This document shows, piece by piece, positions 11,201-19,444 of a stretch of 64,000 nt of DNA; positions within the stretch are counted from its first letter, which is position 1, and each line of letters begins with the position of its first letter. Origin of the DNA: Chitinophagales bacterium (GTDB lineage: Bacteria > Bacteroidota > Bacteroidia > Chitinophagales > UBA2359). The translations under genes were made by a program, and so were the position numbers. The notes below the pieces were generated by a model that saw nothing but the letters and a program-made list of their open reading frames with translations, was not told the origin of the DNA and ran no database searches. The stretch is taken from NCBI GenBank assembly GCA_020628375.1, contig JAHDFD010000022.1, positions 1 to 64,000 on the forward strand, read 5' to 3'.

Positions 11201-11574
11201 ATATAGAATTACTAATTAGCGATGTGATCATTGAAACAGCTGATGTTCCGGGTTGGTTGGTAAATTCCGTTGGCGGCTTAACCGTTGCTTTGGATATTAA
11301 CGTTTCAGATGAGTTAAAGCAGGAAGGATTTGCGAGAGAGATCGTTAATAAATTACAACGTTTAAGAAAGGATTCGGACTTTAATGTAACAGATAGAATT
11401 AAGCTTACTGTTGAAAAGAATGAAACCCTGATACCAACAATTAATGTATATAAAAATTATATTTGTAGTGAAACCCTTATTTCAGAATTTTCTATAGTTT
11501 CAGAAAAACTTGAAAATGCAGAAATCCTTGAAATTAACGGAGAATTATTAAATGTAATTGCAGAATTAAACTAA
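8287..11574 (+). CDS. ileS: Isoleucyl-tRNA synthetase
   Basis: Class I aminoacyl-tRNA synthetase charging tRNA-Ile. The frame is open from 8248, but ATG 8287 gives the usual family start (MYKELKKLDLP), giving 1095 residues. The HIGH-type motif is PGIHHVMA (from residue 53) and the ATP-binding loop is KMSKR (636-640). The editing (CP1) domain lies between them, with the threonine-rich WTTTPWTLPSNTA segment. The long C-terminal part (LRKKEKIKVRQPL, then about 200 residues) matches the longer, eukaryote-like IleS type, which lacks the C-terminal zinc knuckle of E. coli IleS. A dksA-like gene follows 11 bases later, and lspA lies divergently upstream. Confidence 0.97.
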   Translation: MYKELKKLDLPALDAEVLKFWEDNNIFEKSITERADAEPYVFYEGPPSANGMPGIHHVMARTIKDLFCRFQTMKGKQVKRKGGWDTHGLPVELAVEKMLGITKEDIGTKISVEEYNAACRKEVMKYKDVWDDITKKMGYWLDLDDPYITFENDYVETLWWCLKQLYDKDLLYKGYTIQPYSPAAGTGLSSHELNQPGCYRDVKDTSATAQFKIVDRADEYFLAWTTTPWTLPSNTALAVGKNIDYCLVQTFNPYTHQSVKVYVAKDLMYKYFKAENAELALEDYDQSGLKKLPYKVISEHKGSEFEGWRYEQLLPYVQPEDGDAFRVIIGDFVTTEDGTGIVHIAPSFGQDDMRVAKQAGIGSLTLVDKQGKFIDEVTDFAGRYVKDYKDEGEAYRNVDVDISIKLKQENKAFKVEKYAHNYPHCWRTDKPILYYPLDSWFIKATSVKDRMFELNKTINWKPKSTGDGRFGNWLENLQDWNLSRSRFWGTPLPIWRNEDSSEEICIGSVEQLRAEVAKAVDAGFMDAQLPEDFDLHKPYVDRVFLVSSKGEKMTREADLIDVWFDSGAMPYAQWHFPFENKATFEANFPADFIAEGVDQTRGWFYTLHALGVMLFDSVAYKNVVSNGLVQDKHGKKMSKRLGNAIDPFETLGKYGADATRWYIISSSQPWDNMKFDLEGLAEVQRKFFGTLFNTYSFFSLYANIDQFQYDKNKEVAIADRPEIDRWILSELNTLIDKTEKAIADYEPTLAARAIMDFTDAHLSNWYVRLCRKRFWTPADESGEISNDKLAAYQTLYTCLETLFRLMAPIAPFFSEKFFGHLNEVSKHHDVASVHLALYPDSDEALIDADLEERMKLAQKISSMILSLRKKEKIKVRQPLQRVLIPVLDERLRTQIDKVKDLILNEVNIKDIEYVDDTAGIFTKSVKPDFKQLGRKLGPKMKAVKGILENFSQNEIADLEKNGVISVDIEGENIELLISDVIIETADVPGWLVNSVGGLTVALDINVSDELKQEGFAREIVNKLQRLRKDSDFNVTDRIKLTVEKNETLIPTINVYKNYICSETLISEFSIVSEKLENAEILEINGELLNVIAELN

Positions 11575-11585
11575 AATGCTCCAAA

Positions 11586-11963
11586 ATGGCAGATGACAAA
11601 AAACAACTTAGGTATAGCGATGAAGAATTGGTAGAATTCAAAGAGCTGATAGAACAAAAACTTGAAGCTGCTGTAAAAGAGTTCGACTACCTGCAAGAAC
11701 AGGTTAAAAACTCAAGTTCAGAAGTTTCTACTAAAAATGCGCTTAGCCTCGATGAAGGCTCTGTAACAATGGAAAAAGAATATATTAACAAAATGGCAGC
11801 ACGCCAGAGTAAGTATATTCAACATTTACGTAATGCGCTGATTCGTATAGATAATAAAACTTATGGGATTTGCCGAGAGACTAAAAAATTAATTAGTAAA
11901 GACCGTTTGCGAATTGTTCCGCATGCAACCTTAAGCATAGCAGCTAAAAAAGCCCGCGGTTAA
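11586..11963 (+). CDS. TraR/DksA-family protein with a degenerate zinc finger
   Basis: 125 residues. The N-terminal half is a predicted coiled coil (LVEFKELIEQKLEAAVKEF) and the C-terminal part is the DksA finger region (YGICRETKKLISKDRL, then VPHATLSIAAK). DksA/TraR proteins bind the RNA polymerase secondary channel and change initiation. This protein has a single cysteine (in YGICRE) where the classical finger has four, so it probably cannot hold zinc by that route. The tight linkage to ileS (11 bases) implies one transcript, ended by the hairpin at 11989. Family assignment is firm; the precise role is unknown. Confidence 0.85.
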   Translation: MADDKKQLRYSDEELVEFKELIEQKLEAAVKEFDYLQEQVKNSSSEVSTKNALSLDEGSVTMEKEYINKMAARQSKYIQHLRNALIRIDNKTYGICRETKKLISKDRLRIVPHATLSIAAKKARG

Positions 11964-11988
11964 TTTTTAATTTTAATTGAATTACTAT

Positions 11989-12026
11989 AAAGCATAACAA
12001 GCCCATTGTTATGCTTTATTTTTTTA
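11989..12026 (+). terminator. Rho-independent terminator after the ileS-dksA-like operon
   Basis: A perfect 12-bp stem (aaagcataacaa at 11989-12000 with ttgttatgcttt at 12006-12017), a 5-base loop and then a T-rich tail (attttttt). It sits 26 bases after the DksA-like stop codon. Confidence 0.9.
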
Positions 12027-12039
12027 TGTTTACAATTAC

Positions 12040-13227
12040 ATGTTGAATCTTCGTCAGTTATTCTTAAATCACGTGGCACAAACAAGCCCTGAGCCACTTG
12101 CCCTCGAAATTGAACGCGCTGAGGGAGTGTATATGTACGATAAAACGGGAAAATCTTATCTCGATCTTATAGCCGGTATTTCTGTAAGTAACTTAGGGCA
12201 TCGCCATCCGGCAGTATGTGAAGCAATTCACAAGCAAACCGATAAGTATATGCACCTGATGGTTTATGGTGAATATATTTATTACCCGCAGGTTCAATTA
12301 AGTAAACTACTCACCGATCAACTTCCCGAAAAACTAAATAGCGTTTATTTGGTAAACTCCGGAACCGAAGCTACGGAAGGAGCTATGAAATTGGCAAAAC
12401 GTTACACCGGACGCACAGAGGTAATCGGATTCCAACAATCTTATCATGGAAGTACACAGGGAAGCCTGAGTATTATTGGAGACGAATATTTTAAAACAAA
12501 CTATCGACCACTTATTCCTGATACGCGCTCTTTGCGCTATAATTCTGAAGAAGATCTGAAACAAATTACCGAAAAAACGGCTTGTGTTTTTACTGAAGTC
12601 GTTCAAGCTGAATCGGGAGTAACACCTGCTCACCCTTGCTGGTTGCGAAAGCTGCGTGAACGATGTAACGAAACCGGCACCTTACTCATATTCGATGAAA
12701 TACAAACAGGCTTTGGCAGAACAGGTTCTTTATTCGCTTTTGAACAATATAAAGTCGTTCCCGATATTATTTTATTGGCTAAAGGAATGGGTGGCGGATT
12801 ACCCATAGGTGCTTTTGTAACCGATAAAAAGATTATGTCGGTATTTCAGGATAACCCCGTACTTGGTCATATTACTACTTTTGGAGGGAATCCTGTTTGC
12901 GCTGCTGCAAGTCTTGCTGTTTTAGAAACACTAATTGAAAGTGATTATATTCTACAGGTAAAACGTAAAGAAACGTTGTTCAGATCACTGCTTAAACACC
13001 CTAAAATTCAGTTTGTAAGAAGTAAAGGTTTAATAATGGCGGTTGGCTTTGAAAGTTTTGAATTCAATTTACAGGTTATTCAAAAGTGTATTGAAAAAGG
13101 CTTGATTACTGATTGGTTCTTATTTGAAAGTGCCTGCCTTCGCATTGCCCCTCCACTTATTATTAACGAAGATCAAATTCGTTGGGCTTGTTCTGTTATA
13201 CTTGAAGCCTTAGACGAATTGAGTTAG
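12040..13227 (+). CDS. Class III PLP aminotransferase (acetylornithine/GABA aminotransferase-like)
   Basis: 395 residues, PLP fold type I, class III. Visible signatures: NSGTEATEGAMKLAKR (phosphate-binding and substrate region), FDEIQTGFGRTG with the PLP-ring Asp 219, and LLAKGMGGGLPIGAF with the Schiff-base Lys 248. Such enzymes use an omega-amino group donor such as acetylornithine, ornithine or 4-aminobutyrate; the sequence alone does not decide which. No arginine-biosynthesis gene is adjacent, so argD is not assigned. The terminator just upstream implies its own promoter within the short AT-rich gap. Confidence 0.9.
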   Translation: MLNLRQLFLNHVAQTSPEPLALEIERAEGVYMYDKTGKSYLDLIAGISVSNLGHRHPAVCEAIHKQTDKYMHLMVYGEYIYYPQVQLSKLLTDQLPEKLNSVYLVNSGTEATEGAMKLAKRYTGRTEVIGFQQSYHGSTQGSLSIIGDEYFKTNYRPLIPDTRSLRYNSEEDLKQITEKTACVFTEVVQAESGVTPAHPCWLRKLRERCNETGTLLIFDEIQTGFGRTGSLFAFEQYKVVPDIILLAKGMGGGLPIGAFVTDKKIMSVFQDNPVLGHITTFGGNPVCAAASLAVLETLIESDYILQVKRKETLFRSLLKHPKIQFVRSKGLIMAVGFESFEFNLQVIQKCIEKGLITDWFLFESACLRIAPPLIINEDQIRWACSVILEALDELS

Positions 13228-13367
13228 ACAACATTAAAAACAAGTTGCAATATTTTTAATATATAGAAAAATATCAATCATCTTAGATTTAATCAACATT
13301 TCATTTGAAAAAAATTAAAATTATTTACTTTATATGAAATATATTAAAAAATCACTATATTAGCTAT

Positions 13368-13973
13368 GTGTCTTCAGAAATAGATTTCCAAATAATTGTT
13401 ATTTCTCCTCCAAAAAACTTAGCTAAGGAGCAGGATACCCTATGTAAATTATTTGAAGCCGGTTTAAACACTTTTCATTTGCGAAAACCCACCTTCACAA
13501 GTCAGGAAATGAAAGCTTATTTAGATCTGGTACCAAGGAAATATCATCCAAGAATTGTTATTCATTCGAGATATGAATTAGCGGAAACATATATTCTTAA
13601 AGGTATTCATTTAACTGAACAGAAGCGGAAAACCGTTATTAAAACTGATACTTTCAGCGTTATTTCAACCTCATTTCACCAGTTAGATGATTATCGTTTA
13701 AATCAAAAAGATTACGAATACGTTTTCATAAGTCCGGTTTTCAATAGTATTTCTAAATCAAATTATTCGTCGAATTTTAAATTAGAAGAATTAAATCTGT
13801 TCTTAAATGAATATAAACACAATACAACCATTGCTTTGGGTGGAATTTGTATTGATAATATTTTAAATATCAAAAGCGCCAACTTCGATGGTGCTGCAAT
13901 GATCGGATGTATCTGGCATTCTGATGATCCTGTTGTTGCTTTTCTGGAATTAATGAAAAAGATCAGGGAATAA
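13368..13973 (+). CDS. ThiE/TenI-family thiamine phosphate synthase-like protein
   Basis: 201 residues, TIM-barrel of the thiamine phosphate synthase superfamily. Visible: FHLRKPTFTSQEM (position of the QLREK motif), HSRYELAETYILKGIHLTE (HSRxxLA), YVFISPVFNSISKSNY (the GPIFPTxTK position) and ALGGICIDNI. The pattern fits the Bacteroidota TenI-like branch rather than canonical ThiE, so it may be a paralogue without synthase activity. The start is GTG at 13368, because the ATG two bases earlier runs into a stop. It overlaps the convergent oxidase gene by 11 bases. No thi genes are adjacent. Confidence 0.75.
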   Translation: MSSEIDFQIIVISPPKNLAKEQDTLCKLFEAGLNTFHLRKPTFTSQEMKAYLDLVPRKYHPRIVIHSRYELAETYILKGIHLTEQKRKTVIKTDTFSVISTSFHQLDDYRLNQKDYEYVFISPVFNSISKSNYSSNFKLEELNLFLNEYKHNTTIALGGICIDNILNIKSANFDGAAMIGCIWHSDDPVVAFLELMKKIRE

Positions 13974-14562
13974 GGTAATCATCTTTCCACTCATTTGTAT
14001 CGCTGTCGTATTGAAAAAGCATTCTTATATGTCCGTTCCTTCTTAATTGCAAAGCTTCTATTGAAACAATGTTATTTTCTATCAAAACAAAATTTTCATA
14101 ACCTTTTTCTACTAAACTCAAATTTTCTACATTTTCAAAAAAGACTGGCTGTAAATTAGGATTATATTCACTCGAAAATGTTCCGGGTGTTTTTTTTCCT
14201 GTATATCCTTTAACTGAATTAGCGCTTGAACTCTTCCAAAAACGTAAAGAAACGTCATTTTTATAGTGAACAATAGCTGTTGCCTTAATAATTAATTGTA
14301 GTTGCTTTTTAGGATGATAGAATAAGAATGAAGTCTGATTTTTTTCTCTTATTTCAGAAACTTTTTTTGAACGTAAATCGGTGTGAAAGAACAATTTAGC
14401 TTCATTTCCGTATAACTTTCTCAGCACGACGATTCTTAATGATGAACTAACTGAATTACTTACTGTTCCCAAAACAGGATAACGAAAAGGATGTCTTTTA
14501 TCAACAGTAGCTCTTGTTAATTCAGATAAGATGTCTGCTATCGACACTTTATTTTGTTTCAT
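13963..14562 (-). CDS. Pyridoxamine 5'-phosphate oxidase-family flavin protein
   Basis: 199 residues with the split-barrel FMN-binding fold: RIVVLRKLYGNEAKLFFHT, then DLRSKKVSEIREK and TSFLFYHPKKQLQLIIKA, the arrangement seen in PNPOx-like proteins. The C-terminal half is shorter and different from PdxH, and the substrate-binding tail of PdxH is not evident, so pyridoxal phosphate synthesis is not assigned. Its 3' end overlaps the convergent ThiE/TenI-like gene. The start region faces the hybrid kinase gene across a 99-base divergent promoter region. Confidence 0.8.
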   Translation of the reverse strand: MKQNKVSIADILSELTRATVDKRHPFRYPVLGTVSNSVSSSLRIVVLRKLYGNEAKLFFHTDLRSKKVSEIREKNQTSFLFYHPKKQLQLIIKATAIVHYKNDVSLRFWKSSSANSVKGYTGKKTPGTFSSEYNPNLQPVFFENVENLSLVEKGYENFVLIENNIVSIEALQLRRNGHIRMLFQYDSDTNEWKDDYLIP

Positions 14563-14661
14563 TTTATGTAATTTTCAATTTGTTATTAATTTGAATCTTT
14601 AATGTTTTAATCCTATATTAGAACAAAAGTTCAAATCCCCCTTATGATCTATTTATAATTA

Positions 14662-17280
14662 ATGAGTAAAAACGCCGGAAACATAGAACAGATAAACATT
14701 TGGATGGATGAAGGAAATGCTGCGGTTTCATCTCGGTTATGGGATCAGGCATTGGATTATTTCGAGAAATCTGCTGAATTAGCAGAGTCAGTAAATCTTC
14801 GGGAGGAACACATCTCTGCCCTCAGACGTCTTGCTAGTGTCTTGGAAAAGAAGCTTAACTATTCCAGAGCAATGTCTGTACTTAATGAGGCACTAAGCGT
14901 TGCAAGGGTTTCTAATTTGCGGTTTTGTGAAGCAAAGATCCTCACCGAACTTTCAAATCTTCACCTGGTCATACACGAACATGAATCATCTTTAGAACTC
15001 ATTTTCAAGGCTATTTCGATTTATGAGGACCTGGGAGAACTAGAAGAAGTTGGAATGGCTTTTCTAAGAATTGGGGAAATCAATCTGCAAAATCTGAATT
15101 ATGATCAGGCGCTTAACTATCTTCAAAAGGCAAAGAAAGCACTTAATTTCGTTGAGAATGAAGAATTACAAACGAGTATTTATCGACTTCTTGCTGAAGC
15201 TTACTTAAAATCCGGCGACCAAAACAAAGCGTTTTACTATTGTCTTAAAAGTATTGAGAAGGCAGAAGCTTATGATTTTCATGAAGAAAAACGTAAGAAT
15301 TATCTTTTAATGGGCGATACATATAAACACTTAGGTCAGTTCAGGCAATCGTTAAAACATTATAGAAAGGCCATTATTGAAGCCGAAAGATTAGAAGATG
15401 ATCTTGAAAAAGCAGTAATTCTGAATCATACTGCCGACCTTTATTGTAGATGTAGCAAGTTCCAGGATGCCATTACTACACTCGACCAAGCGGTTTCTAC
15501 TGCCATTATACATTCCGATAATTATTTGCTTGCCGATATTTATCTGAATTATGCAAGAGCTTTCGAAGGTATGGAAAACTATAAACGAGCTTTTGTTTCT
15601 TTCAAAAAACATACACACATTCAAAATACGCTTCAGGAACATAAAATTCGATTAAAGACCGAAGCCTTAGAGTCTAAATATGATTTTGAAAAGGCAGAGA
15701 AACAGAAATACCTTGCTATAGAATCATTAAAACTAAAAGATCAGTTTCTTGCCAATGTGAGCCATGAAATCAAAACGCCCATGCACGGAATACTTGGTCT
15801 TACAGAAATGCTCCTTCAGGATACACCGCGTCAGGATCAGGTAGAACAACTTTCTTCTATAAATGATTCTGCAAAACGTCTGATGAGTATCATAGAGGAT
15901 ATACTCTACCTCTCTAAGATCAACACTGGAAAAATAAATATTAACGATAAAGATTTTGAGCTTAAAAGATATATAGAACAATTAATGAGTATTGTTCATC
16001 TGGTTAAAAAAGACAAACCAATAAATATCGTTTATCACATTAGCCCAAATGTTCCTAAAATTTTAAATGGCGACCCGCATCGTCTGCTTCAAATACTAAT
16101 AAACCTGTTAAACAACGCCGTAAAATTCACACCAGAAGGTGAAGTTGGCATCGAGGTGAAATTAATTTCCAAAGTAAATAGTAAAGTAAATCTGCGGTTT
16201 ACGGTCTATGATACTGGAATTGGTATAGAAAAGGAAAATCTTGGTAAAATATTCAAAGCATTTGAACAAATAGATTCATCCAACTCGAGGGCTTATGGCG
16301 GAACAGGTATTGGTTTGAATATCGTTCAGCAATTGGTAAATATATTGAATGGTGTAATCAGAGTAGAAAGTTCTCCGGGTGAAGGCTCTAGGTTTCATGT
16401 AGAATTACCTTATAAAATATCTGATAAAAGAGAAATCGAAGCTTATATAAAAACTGTTTTAGAAGTTGAAAAAAGTTTTGAAAGTGCAAGAATATTAGTT
16501 GTAGAAGACAATAAGATCAATCAATTATATATAGAACGTATATTCCGAAAATGGAACGACATATCATATAAAATCGCCGGAAATGGTCAAGAAGCAATAC
16601 ATATATTAGAACAGGAAGAATTCGATCTGATATTAATGGATTTGCAAATGCCCGGTATGAATGGATTTGAGACGACACATTATATTCGTAACAAAATGCT
16701 CTCGGATGTTAGCAATACACCTATTGTTGCAATTACCGCCAATGATTCTCCTTTAATTGAAGAAAAGGTGGAAGAAGCAGGAATGAATGGATATCTGTTC
16801 AAACCTTTCGACGAGCATGAATTATTCCATATAATGCGTCTGAATCTAAAGTCAAAATTCAAAGAAACATCTATTGCCAAATCAATTAATAATAGCTTAA
16901 AAAATATACCGGATGCTCCTTCAGATCTATTGAAAGATCTCAGCAGAAAAGTAGATGGGAATAAACGTTATATGGCAGAATTCCTGCAGATTTTCTTAGA
17001 TCAATATCCGGAAGCAATTACCTTAATGCATCACCACATAAACGAACGCGATTGGGTACAGGTACAACGAGTAGCACATCGAATAAAATCGACCATAAAC
17101 ATTATTGGTTTAAAAGATCTGTATGATGTAATTAAGGCGATCGATAAACACACGCGTGGCAAAACAAATTTCCCAACCGTTCAGCCACTTTATGAACAAT
17201 TTGTAGAAATTGGTAATCTACGCGTTTTACAGTTGGAAAAAGAATTACAGAAACTGAAATCTGATATTAAAAAATCATAG
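14662..17280 (+). CDS. TPR-containing hybrid histidine kinase with receiver and HPt domains
   Basis: 872 residues, with no signal peptide or membrane segment visible, so probably cytoplasmic. Order: about ten TPR-type helical hairpins (1-330), a short coiled linker, HisKA with phosphoacceptor His 368 (NVSHEIKTPMHG), HATPase about 465-580 (NLLNNAVKFTPEG, DTGIGIEKENL, GGTGIGLNIV), a receiver domain about 606-725 with Asp 660 (LILMDLQMPGMNG), and a C-terminal HPt domain with His 806 (AHRIKST). A full His-Asp-His relay is thus present in one chain. The TPRs probably sense a protein or peptide partner. No output regulator lies next to it. Confidence 0.95.
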   Translation: MSKNAGNIEQINIWMDEGNAAVSSRLWDQALDYFEKSAELAESVNLREEHISALRRLASVLEKKLNYSRAMSVLNEALSVARVSNLRFCEAKILTELSNLHLVIHEHESSLELIFKAISIYEDLGELEEVGMAFLRIGEINLQNLNYDQALNYLQKAKKALNFVENEELQTSIYRLLAEAYLKSGDQNKAFYYCLKSIEKAEAYDFHEEKRKNYLLMGDTYKHLGQFRQSLKHYRKAIIEAERLEDDLEKAVILNHTADLYCRCSKFQDAITTLDQAVSTAIIHSDNYLLADIYLNYARAFEGMENYKRAFVSFKKHTHIQNTLQEHKIRLKTEALESKYDFEKAEKQKYLAIESLKLKDQFLANVSHEIKTPMHGILGLTEMLLQDTPRQDQVEQLSSINDSAKRLMSIIEDILYLSKINTGKININDKDFELKRYIEQLMSIVHLVKKDKPINIVYHISPNVPKILNGDPHRLLQILINLLNNAVKFTPEGEVGIEVKLISKVNSKVNLRFTVYDTGIGIEKENLGKIFKAFEQIDSSNSRAYGGTGIGLNIVQQLVNILNGVIRVESSPGEGSRFHVELPYKISDKREIEAYIKTVLEVEKSFESARILVVEDNKINQLYIERIFRKWNDISYKIAGNGQEAIHILEQEEFDLILMDLQMPGMNGFETTHYIRNKMLSDVSNTPIVAITANDSPLIEEKVEEAGMNGYLFKPFDEHELFHIMRLNLKSKFKETSIAKSINNSLKNIPDAPSDLLKDLSRKVDGNKRYMAEFLQIFLDQYPEAITLMHHHINERDWVQVQRVAHRIKSTINIIGLKDLYDVIKAIDKHTRGKTNFPTVQPLYEQFVEIGNLRVLQLEKELQKLKSDIKKS

Positions 17281-17335
17281 TTCATCATACCTTTGTTTAG
17301 TTTTTGTTCAAATCAATATTCAATCATTTTCTGTA

Positions 17336-17815
17336 ATGACTAATAATACATCATCGGTCAATTTCAACATAGTTCTGTTACATCCTCAAATTCCTAATAA
17401 CACGGGCAATATTGGTCGGCTTTGTTTGGCGACTAATTGTAAATTACATCTTATAGAACCACTTGGTTTTGAATTATCAGACAAATACCTGAAACGATCG
17501 GGCTTAGATTATTGGCAACATCTGAACTATGAAGTTTACAGTAGCTGGAACCACTTTATACATAAACAAGCACAGGATATTCGTTTTTTCGTATTGAGTG
17601 CTCATGCCGAAAAAAGTATCTGGGAACATCAATATACTTCAGGTGATTATTTTGTTTTTGGTAAAGAGGCTGATGGCTTCGGAAAAGATTTTCTGGAGAA
17701 ATACGAAACAAAATCACTGACCATACCTCAGTATAATAATAAAGTCCGTTGCCTTAATCTAGCTAATTCTGTTTCTATTGTTGTTTACGAAGGATTGAGG
17801 CAGAATCAAAGTTAA
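17336..17815 (+). CDS. trmL: tRNA (cytidine/uridine-34 2'-O)-methyltransferase TrmL
   Basis: 159 residues, the usual length of this SPOUT-class methyltransferase, which modifies the wobble base of leucine tRNAs using S-adenosylmethionine. Visible: NIVLLHPQIPNNTGNIGRL near the start, FVFGKEADGFG (trefoil-knot cofactor loop) and IPQYNNKVRCLNLANSVSIV at the C-terminal knot. It starts 56 bases after the kinase gene on the same strand, but no functional link is evident. Confidence 0.93.
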   Translation: MTNNTSSVNFNIVLLHPQIPNNTGNIGRLCLATNCKLHLIEPLGFELSDKYLKRSGLDYWQHLNYEVYSSWNHFIHKQAQDIRFFVLSAHAEKSIWEHQYTSGDYFVFGKEADGFGKDFLEKYETKSLTIPQYNNKVRCLNLANSVSIVVYEGLRQNQS

Positions 17816-17851
17816 GTTTATGAGTCAATCGATAACTTAGCGTAGCCAAAT

Positions 17852-18175
17852 TCAGGAGTTTGAGAATTGATTTTGTCTGAGTATAAGATACAAGGCGAAA
17901 CCAACAGCCACACCCGGCATGAGTCCAAGCAACAAACATAGCCAGGCATATTTCACCCTCGGCGATTCGTAGAGTATCCAAATAAATAAAACAACCCAAC
18001 AACAAATCGCATCCATTGCATAAGCCGAAGAAAAAGGATTTACAAAACCAGCTCCAAAGGCACCTATAACATCGAATTTTTCGGTTAATGGTGGAATTAC
18101 CTTTATACAAAAATAAGCAATGAAGAAAAGTGCGGTAATAGTTAGTAAGCTTTTATATAATTTGTTATTTATCAT
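17852..18175 (-). CDS. Small four-helix membrane protein (DUF2834-like)
   Basis: 107 residues forming about three to four transmembrane helices (LLTITALFFIAYFCIKV, AMDAICCWVVLFIWILY, WLCLLLGLMPGVAVGFALYL), with GAFGAGFVNPFSSAYAMDA between the first two. The pattern matches my recollection of DUF2834 membrane proteins; no function is known for them. It converges on trmL with 36 bases between stops. Confidence 0.65.
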   Translation of the reverse strand: MINNKLYKSLLTITALFFIAYFCIKVIPPLTEKFDVIGAFGAGFVNPFSSAYAMDAICCWVVLFIWILYESPRVKYAWLCLLLGLMPGVAVGFALYLILRQNQFSNS

Positions 18176-18484
18176 CTTAACTAATACAATTTATGTTCTA
18201 TTATGTCGCGAATATTTTGGCTAAAAGCTTCATTTTCTTCGTTGAAAATACTCGCCGTAGCTAAGGCTATGTCTGCGTTTTTCGCCTCGAAAAATAACCT
18301 TTTTTCAAATAAATATTTACACGACAAATTAAACCATAAATTGTATAAGATAGATAATCGTCCTCTAAATCTTCAATAAAAAGAAATAAAAAACAGTTTT
18401 GAACTTGAAGTACATTCAGTTCAAAACTGTTCTGGAATAGTTCAAAGGCAGTACTGTCGCCTTATTCTATTTACCAAATGATAA
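18176..18484. other. Intergenic region holding a terminator and no gene
   Basis: 309 bases. Contains the hairpin at 18392-18431 (listed separately) and an AT-rich stretch. Bases 18230-18310 include several gaa/ttc and gcg/cgc half-palindromes that look like a degraded dispersed repeat, but I cannot define its edges. No open frame of note. Confidence 0.4.
18385..18431 (-). terminator. Terminator for the SnoaL-like lipoprotein gene
   Basis: Perfect 14-bp stem (aacagttttgaact at 18392-18405 with agttcaaaactgtt at 18418-18431). Read on the minus strand it is followed by a T-rich run, 54 bases beyond the stop of the lipoprotein gene. Confidence 0.85.
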
Positions 18485-19354
18485 TTAGAATTTTCCGTTA
18501 TTATTTTTCCATTCTTCCTTTGCTGGAATAGGTTGAATTACATCCCAATGTTCAACGATCAAACCATCTTCTAATCTGAACAGATCGTAAAAAGCAGTAT
18601 GTTCTCCTTTGCCGAATTTACCTTCACTCATCGTTAATACAAAGTTCCCTTCACCTAACACCTTATGTAATTTATCGTATTCCATTACCAATCCGTTTTC
18701 GGCAAAATATTGCATTGCAGCTCCAAAACCTTCTAAGCCATCGGCTACAGCCGGATTATGTTGCAAATACTTTTTAGGATTGATATAACTTGTGATCTTA
18801 TCATTTTTATGCTCGAAAAGAATATCATTAATGAAATTCTTAATAATCGTTTTATTTTCCTCTGTTTTGTCCAAATCAGTGATTTCTGTTGTACCATCGA
18901 ACTGTGTTCTTCCACTTGGGTTTGGAGGCTGCACTTCTAATAAATTATCCCAGTGCTCAACGATCAAACCATTTTCAAAACGGAATACATCAAAAGCAGC
19001 TTTTGGACCGAAGAAATCATATTCTGTATGTGTAAAAACATAATCTCCATCCTGAAAAGCTCTTACTACATTCGCCTTAAAACCTTGTGGTGGCGCATGT
19101 TGCATTACTTCACCAAAACCAGCCAATCCATCTCCAACAGCTAAATTGTGTTGTATGTATTTCTCTGGATTAATATAAGAGATCGGTGTTTTATCACCTG
19201 TGTTGAAGCTTTCTAATAAAGCAACAACCTTTTCTTTGTTTGACAAACTCATTTTCTCGATTTTTTTAGATTCTGAATGTAATTTTTTGGTACTGTCACA
19301 ACTGAAAATTGAAGCAGCTATAAACAGTAATACAATGAAATTTAATTTACTCAT
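18485..19354 (-). CDS. Lipoprotein with two tandem SnoaL-like (NTF2-fold) domains
   Basis: 289 residues. The signal peptide ends in a lipobox (ASIFSC, Cys 19), so it is membrane-anchored. Two homologous halves follow, each with YINPxKYxQHNxAVxDGLxGFG and then FRxExGLIVEHWD (about 60-165 and 190-280). This is the SnoaL/nuclear-transport-factor-2 fold; such domains bind or isomerise small hydrophobic molecules, but the function here is unknown. It is the downstream member of a three-gene run with an AraC regulator (90 bases upstream) and a membrane protein, and may be the regulated target. Confidence 0.8.
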   Translation of the reverse strand: MSKLNFIVLLFIAASIFSCDSTKKLHSESKKIEKMSLSNKEKVVALLESFNTGDKTPISYINPEKYIQHNLAVGDGLAGFGEVMQHAPPQGFKANVVRAFQDGDYVFTHTEYDFFGPKAAFDVFRFENGLIVEHWDNLLEVQPPNPSGRTQFDGTTEITDLDKTEENKTIIKNFINDILFEHKNDKITSYINPKKYLQHNPAVADGLEGFGAAMQYFAENGLVMEYDKLHKVLGEGNFVLTMSEGKFGKGEHTAFYDLFRLEDGLIVEHWDVIQPIPAKEEWKNNNGKF

Positions 19355-19444
19355 CGTTCAACAATTATGTTGATGCAAACTTAGTATTATCATTATCGGA
19401 TTATGAGCATAGAAAAAAGCCTTGTGACTGTAAAAATGGGAAAA

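Noticed and set aside
17775-18110. 111-codon frame on the minus strand
   Set aside because: It overlaps the better DUF2834-like membrane protein gene in another frame and has no family features.
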